From an uncultured beta proteobacterium (GTDB lineage Bacteria > Pseudomonadota > Gammaproteobacteria > Burkholderiales > Rhodocyclaceae): a stretch of DNA of 63,203 nucleotides. Below the pieces are notes generated by a model that ran no database searches, was not told the DNA's origin, and saw nothing but the letters and a program-made list of their open reading frames with translations. This document shows, one piece after another, positions 57,088 to 63,203 of this stretch; the first letter of the stretch is position 1; the number at the start of each line of letters is the position of its first letter. Both the position numbers and the translations under genes were made by a program. Location of the stretch: assembly GCA_903908065.1 (NCBI GenBank), contig CAIVQO010000031.1, forward strand, positions 1 through 63,203. The letters are read 5' to 3'.

Positions 57088-58983
57088 TTACAACTCGATC
57101 TGCGTACCCAGTTCGACCACGCGGTTGGTCGGCAGCTTGAAGTAGTCGGTGGCGGTATCCGCGTTGCGGAACATCCACATGAACAGTACCTGGCGCCAGA
57201 GCGTCATGGCCGGGACGCGATTCGGCACGATGGTCTCGCGACCGAGGAAAAACGAGGTTTCCATCATTTCCACCGGTGCCATGCCCTGGTAGGCGCACAT
57301 CTCCAGGGCAACCGGAATGTTCGGGTCGTCCTTGAAGCCGTAATTCAGCTGAATGCGGTAGAAGCCGTCATCCAGGGTTTCGACCCGCATGCGTTCATCC
57401 TCGCCGATGTGGGGGATGTCCTGGATGTTGACATTGAGCAGGATCACCCGCTCGTGTAGCACCTTGTTGTGCAAGAGGTTGTGCAGCATGGCGCGCGGCA
57501 CGCCGTCGGGACGGGTGGTCATGAAGATGCCGGTACCGGGTACCCTTTGCGGGCCGCCGTACTTGAGGCTGGAAAGGAAGGCATCGAGCGGCATCGAGTC
57601 CTGTTCCAACTTGCGATAGAGCAGGGCGCGGCCCCGCTTCCAGGTGGCGAACAGGGTGAAGATACCCAGACCCAGCAGCAGTGGGAACCAGCCGCCGTCG
57701 AGCACCTTGACCAGATTGGCGGAGAAAAACGCGAAATCGACGACGAAAAAGAAGGCCAGGAACACGGCGGCCTGCAACCAGTTCCAGTTCCACAGCGCGC
57801 GCACCACGACGAAGGCCAGCAAGGTGTCGATCATCATGGTCAGCGTGACCGCGATGCCGTAGGCCGAAGCCAGGTTGGACGAGGACTTGAAGCCCAGGAC
57901 CAGCACGATGACGGCGAGCAGCAGCAGCCAGTTGATGTTGGGCAGGTAGATCTGGCCTTTTTCGCGCTCGGAGGTGAAGCGGACCTGGATGCGAGGGCAG
58001 TAGCCGAGTTGCATGGCCTGGCTGGTGAGCGAAAAGGCACCGGAGATCACCGCCTGCGAAGCGATTACTGTCGCGGCCGTGGCCAAGGCCACCATCGGAT
58101 ACAGCAGCAACTCCGGGACCAGCAGGAAGAAGGGATTCTTCACCGCCGAGGGGTCGTCGAGGATCAGCGCGCCCTGACCGAGGTAGTTGAGGTAGAGGCA
58201 AGGAAAGACATAGGCCACCCAGGCCCACTTGATCGGCCGGCGGCCGAAATGGCCCATGTCGGCATACAGGGCTTCGCCGCCGGTGATGGCCAGCACCACG
58301 GCGCCAAGTGCCAGGTAGGCATGGCCGCGGTTCTCGAGGAAGAAGTGGGCGGCATACCAGGGATTGATTGCCGCAATCACGTCGGGATGGCGCAGGATGT
58401 TCCAGACGCCGAGCGCGCCCAGGGTTCCGAACCAGAACATCATGATCGGTCCGAACAAGGCGCCGACGCTGGCAGTGCCACGCGGCTGCAGGAAGAACAG
58501 CGCGCAGATCACGCCGATGGTGATCGGTACCACATAGGGCTTGAACATCGGCGTGGCGACTTCCAGCCCTTCCACCGCCGACAATACCGACATTGCCGGC
58601 GTGATCACCGCATCGCCGTAGAACAGGCCGGCGCCGAAGATGCCGAGGATGGACATCAGCCACATCAGGCGCGGCCCGGCACCGTGGGTGCGCAGCGCCA
58701 GCGAGGTCAGGGCCATGATGCCGCCTTCGCCGCGGTTGTCGGCGCGGGTGATGAACAAGACGTACTTGAGCGAGACGGTAATGGTCAGCGCCCAGAATAT
58801 CAGCGACAGGATGCCGAGCAAGTTGTCCGGCGTGACCGCCACGGCGTGCGGTCCGTTGAACACCTCTTTCATGGTGTAGAGCGGGCTGGTGCCGATGTCG
58901 CCATAGACGACGCCCATGGCCGCGATCGAGAGCGCCATCAAGGGTGGGTTGGTACCGGCAGAGGTATTGCTGCTATGCAACAT
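57088..58983 (-). CDS. kup: Low-affinity potassium transporter Kup
   Basis: 631 residues from the ATG at 58983; the frame upstream to 59214 is the shadow of the tRNA-Leu gene. Twelve membrane helices cover the first 440 residues, with GVVYGDIGTSPLYTMKEVF, FYGDAVITPAMSVLSAVEGL and GGEALYADMGHFGRRPIK. The cytosolic tail follows. Kup takes up potassium with protons. It is monocistronic, with soxY 225 bases downstream on the same strand. Confidence 0.97.
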   Translation of the reverse strand: MLHSSNTSAGTNPPLMALSIAAMGVVYGDIGTSPLYTMKEVFNGPHAVAVTPDNLLGILSLIFWALTITVSLKYVLFITRADNRGEGGIMALTSLALRTHGAGPRLMWLMSILGIFGAGLFYGDAVITPAMSVLSAVEGLEVATPMFKPYVVPITIGVICALFFLQPRGTASVGALFGPIMMFWFGTLGALGVWNILRHPDVIAAINPWYAAHFFLENRGHAYLALGAVVLAITGGEALYADMGHFGRRPIKWAWVAYVFPCLYLNYLGQGALILDDPSAVKNPFFLLVPELLLYPMVALATAATVIASQAVISGAFSLTSQAMQLGYCPRIQVRFTSEREKGQIYLPNINWLLLLAVIVLVLGFKSSSNLASAYGIAVTLTMMIDTLLAFVVVRALWNWNWLQAAVFLAFFFVVDFAFFSANLVKVLDGGWFPLLLGLGIFTLFATWKRGRALLYRKLEQDSMPLDAFLSSLKYGGPQRVPGTGIFMTTRPDGVPRAMLHNLLHNKVLHERVILLNVNIQDIPHIGEDERMRVETLDDGFYRIQLNYGFKDDPNIPVALEMCAYQGMAPVEMMETSFFLGRETIVPNRVPAMTLWRQVLFMWMFRNADTATDYFKLPTNRVVELGTQIEL

Positions 58984-59090
58984 CCGCTGATTATAGGCCG
59001 ATGCGCGGAGCGCACTTCGGTGGTCGCCGGGGGCGTGACATTGGCGTCGCCGATAGTCTGGATCGGATCGACAGAAGAAATGCCCTGCCA

Positions 59091-59119
59091 TTGTCGGATC
59101 GTCGCCTTTGTCGGATAAT
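59091..59119 (+). promoter_or_regulatory. Candidate sigma-70 promoter of tRNA-Leu
   Basis: TTGTCG (59091-59096) and GATAAT (59114-59119) have a 17-base spacer. The mature tRNA starts 43 bases further on, so a processed 5' leader is implied. Confidence 0.55.
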
Positions 59120-59162
59120 GCGCGCCGCACGCACGCAGCATCCTTGGGTGTTGGCATTACGT

Positions 59163-59247
59163 GCCGGGGTGACGGAATCGGTAGACGTAGCGGTCTCAAA
59201 CACCGCCGCCGCAAGGCATGGGGATTCGACTTCCCCCCCCGGCACCA
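59163..59247 (+). tRNA. tRNA-Leu(CAA), reads UUG
   Basis: 85 bases with encoded CCA. Acceptor arm GCCGGGG (59163-59169) pairs with CCCCGGC (59237-59243), discriminator A. The anticodon loop CTCAAAC lies between GCGGT and ACCGC, giving CAA. There is a long variable arm and the GATTCGAC T-loop. Confidence 0.97.
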
Positions 59248-59350
59248 AAATCAGGTCACGCGCTTCCGCAATAAGCAGGTATCCTGCGCGCTACGCGCCC
59301 GCCGGTTGCATTCCGGCCCGGTGCCTTGGGAAATCAGACGGAGGGAATCG

Positions 59351-60035
59351 ATGTCGCCGAAGCCTGGAGTTGCAATGACCGTGTTGCGGGCATTGCCGAT
59401 CTTCGAAACGCTGGACGACGAATGCCTCAAGCCGCTGATGCGCGTGGCCATGCTGCGCGCCATTCCGCGCCATACCGTGGTGTTGAATGCGGGAGATTCC
59501 ACCGACAACATTTATTTCGTGCTTTCCGGATCGCTCAAGGTCCAGGTCAGCGACGAGGATGGCCGCGAAGTCATCCTCTCCAAACTGGGCCCGGGCGAAC
59601 TCTTCGGCGAGATGGGCGTGCTCGACGAGAACCCGCGCTCTGCCACCGTGCTGGCGGTTGAGCCGAGCCAGGTGGTGGTGATGGGCAAGGCCGATTTCAA
59701 GCAATGCCTGATCGACAACCCGGACGTCTCGCTGTTCATCATGCGCAACCTGACCAAGCGCCTGCGCATGGCTGATCGCAACATCGAAAGCCTGGCCCTG
59801 CTTGACGTTTACGGTCGCGTTGCGCGGCTGTTGCTGGAATCCGCCGAGACCGTGGAAGGTCGCAAGGTGGTGACGCACAAGCTGACCAAGCAGGACATCG
59901 GCAAGATGATCGGCGCCTCGCGCGAAATGGTCAGCCGGGTGATGCGCGACCTGACCGCGCAGGGACTTATCGAAGAGCGCGATGGCCAGCTGATCCTTCC
60001 CGATCCGGCGGCATTCAAGCGCCATGGCGAGATGG

Positions 60036-60049
<14 letters not shown>
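59351..60049 (+). CDS. Crp/Fnr-family transcriptional regulator
   Basis: 232 residues from the ATG at 59351, with GGAGG eight bases upstream; the frame back to 59108 crosses the tRNA and is not coding. The N-terminal cyclic-nucleotide-binding fold has [59 protein letters not shown], near the CAP phosphate-binding cassette. The HTH is [24 protein letters not shown]. There is no N-terminal Cys cluster, so it is CRP-like, not an oxygen-sensing Fnr. queA overlaps its 3' end. Confidence 0.92.
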
Positions 60050-62215
<2,166 letters not shown>

Positions 62216-62251
62216 TTCCACCCTTTCCACGTTCTTCAACGGGAGTATCCA

Positions 62252-62593
62252 GTGCTGATTTCCAATGCTTACGCTCAGGCCGCCGGCGCCGCCGGAGACC
62301 CGACGGGCGGCCTGATGGGCATGCTGCCCATCATCCTGATGTTCGTCGTGCTCTGGTTCATCATGATCCGGCCGCAGATGAAGAAGGCCAAGGAGCATCA
62401 GAAGATGGTCGGCGAACTGTCCAAGGGCGACGAAATCGTCACCCAGGGCGGCATGACTGGCCGCATTGCCAAGGTCGGCGAGAATTACCTCAGCGTCGAA
62501 GTCGCCGAAGGCAAGGATGGTCCGATCGTCATTACCCTGCAAAAGAATGCCGTCGGCGCGCTGTTGCCCAAGGGCACGCTGAAGTCCCTCTGA
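62252..62593 (+). CDS. yajC: Sec translocon accessory subunit YajC
   Basis: 113 residues from a GTG at 62252 with GGGAG upstream. One membrane helix (about 23-40: MLPIILMFVVLWFIMIRPQMKKAKEH) is followed by a short cytosolic beta domain GDEIVTQGGMTGRIAKV. YajC associates with SecDF and AcrB. secD starts 61 bases downstream. Confidence 0.96.
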   Translation: MLISNAYAQAAGAAGDPTGGLMGMLPIILMFVVLWFIMIRPQMKKAKEHQKMVGELSKGDEIVTQGGMTGRIAKVGENYLSVEVAEGKDGPIVITLQKNAVGALLPKGTLKSL

Positions 62594-62654
62594 CCCGGTC
62601 GGGCAGGACGCAGCCCAGCTGTCGCCTGCCCGCCTTGATTTCCGTCCCCGCTAG

Positions 62655-63203
62655 ATGAACCGCTATCCGCTCTGGAAGAATGCCACCGTACTGATCGCCT
62701 TGCTGTTGGGGCTGCTGTACACCCTGCCAAATTTCTTCGGCGAGGTGCCGGCAGTGCAGGTGGCCAGCGTCAAGGCGACGCACAAGGTCGACCTCAAGCT
62801 GATGAACCAGGTCGAGGCCATCCTGAAATCGGCGGGTATCGCGCCGCAAGGAATCTATCTCGATCTGAATAGCGTCCGCGCCCGTTTCGCCGATACCGAT
62901 ACCCAGCTCAAGGCCAAGGACGCGATCGAAAAGGCGCTCAATCCGGTGGCGGCCGATGCGGCCTACAGCGTGGCGCTGAATCTGGTGTCGAATTCACCGA
63001 ACTGGCTGACCGGCATCCACGCGCTGCCGATGTACTTGGGCCTTGACCTGCGCGGCGGCGTGCATTTCCTGCTGCAGGTGGACATGAAGGGAGCGTTGCT
63101 CAAGCGCCTCGATTCGGTCGCTGCCGACCTGCGCACCCTGCTGCGCGACAAAAACCTGCGCCATGCCGGGATCTCGCGCAGTGGCGAGGCAGTAACGGTG
63201 TTG
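62655..63203 (+). CDS. secD: Protein translocase subunit SecD (3' truncated by the window)
   Basis: The first 183 residues are present and the frame is open at the window end. It begins MNRYPLWKNATVLIALLLGL with membrane helix 1, and YTLPNFFGE is typical of SecD. MYLGLDLRGGVHFLLQVDM, near residue 130, is the conserved D1 motif of the first periplasmic region. SecD with SecF uses the proton gradient to pull exported proteins through SecYEG. It follows yajC. Confidence 0.95.
   Translation, partial: MNRYPLWKNATVLIALLLGLLYTLPNFFGEVPAVQVASVKATHKVDLKLMNQVEAILKSAGIAPQGIYLDLNSVRARFADTDTQLKAKDAIEKALNPVAADAAYSVALNLVSNSPNWLTGIHALPMYLGLDLRGGVHFLLQVDMKGALLKRLDSVAADLRTLLRDKNLRHAGISRSGEAVTVL

Overview
The window looks like a 63 kb piece of a GC-rich betaproteobacterial chromosome. 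The inference rests on the ftsK-lolA-rarA-serS and queA-tgt-yajC-secD gene orders, flhDC, glgP, kup and a soxYZAXB cluster. A thiosulfate-oxidising member of the Rhodocyclales or a relative is the most natural guess, but no rRNA is present to settle it. The organism appears to be flagellated (flhDC, a fliT-like gene), to make heme A for an aerobic terminal oxidase (ctaA), to store glycogen (glgP) and to oxidise reduced sulfur (sox).

Layout. 1-2737: the 3' end of a giant repeat-containing surface protein, then an OmpA-like protein and a FecR-like protein. 2917-9821: ftsK, lolA, rarA, serS and mltF. 9843-16364: tRNA-Ser(CGA), ygiQ with an HNH endonuclease gene, a TonB-like protein, a NUDIX hydrolase and an HDOD-receiver-GGDEF protein. 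16462-19718: flhDC with an upstream dyad, a strong terminator, rdgC, an M48 protease and a fliT-like gene. 19871-25204: MFS carrier, greB, a small STAS-like protein, moaC-ctaA and a bepA-like protease. 25213-29633: a CbbQ/CbbO-type AAA-ATPase and VWA pair with an SDR and an exported intradiol dioxygenase. 29668-33299: ferredoxin reductase, NnrS-like membrane protein, MIP18 protein, small Cys protein, MarR regulator and a DsrC/TusE homologue. 33344-41400: htpG behind a textbook sigma-32 promoter, Kef antiporter, DNA glycosylase, glgP, DUF488 and a toxin-antitoxin pair. 41408-46972: FGGY kinase, FAA hydrolase, rhlE, an AsmA-like protein and a MarR regulator. 47070-52591: a macA-macB-permease-CYTH/CHAD-sixA operon. 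52649-56931: sox operon. 57088-63203: kup, tRNA-Leu(CAA), a Crp/Fnr regulator, queA, tgt, yajC and the start of secD. No gap between genes exceeds about 255 bases. I saw no IS element, CRISPR array, phage gene or rRNA.

The main unexplained signal is a dispersed 24-base sequence. It begins AAAGTCGGCGCTG and ends RCGNSACGGCG, and I found it 13 times at 19/24 or better, plus one half copy. Copies occur in both orientations, between genes and inside genes (rarA, ygiQ, tonB-like, cbbO-like, a glycosylase gene, rhlE, macA, queA). It does not fold into a hairpin, so it is not a classical REP element. Copies inside genes stay in open frames and show no obvious extra length. In this it resembles DNA-uptake sequences (DUS/USS) more than a transposed repeat. 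Smaller points of interest are a terminator inside the sox operon, a possible duplicated soxZ tail, a DsrC-like protein lacking its terminal cysteine, a MacA with an LTxxQ-type helical insert, and an orphan CbbQ/CbbO pair.
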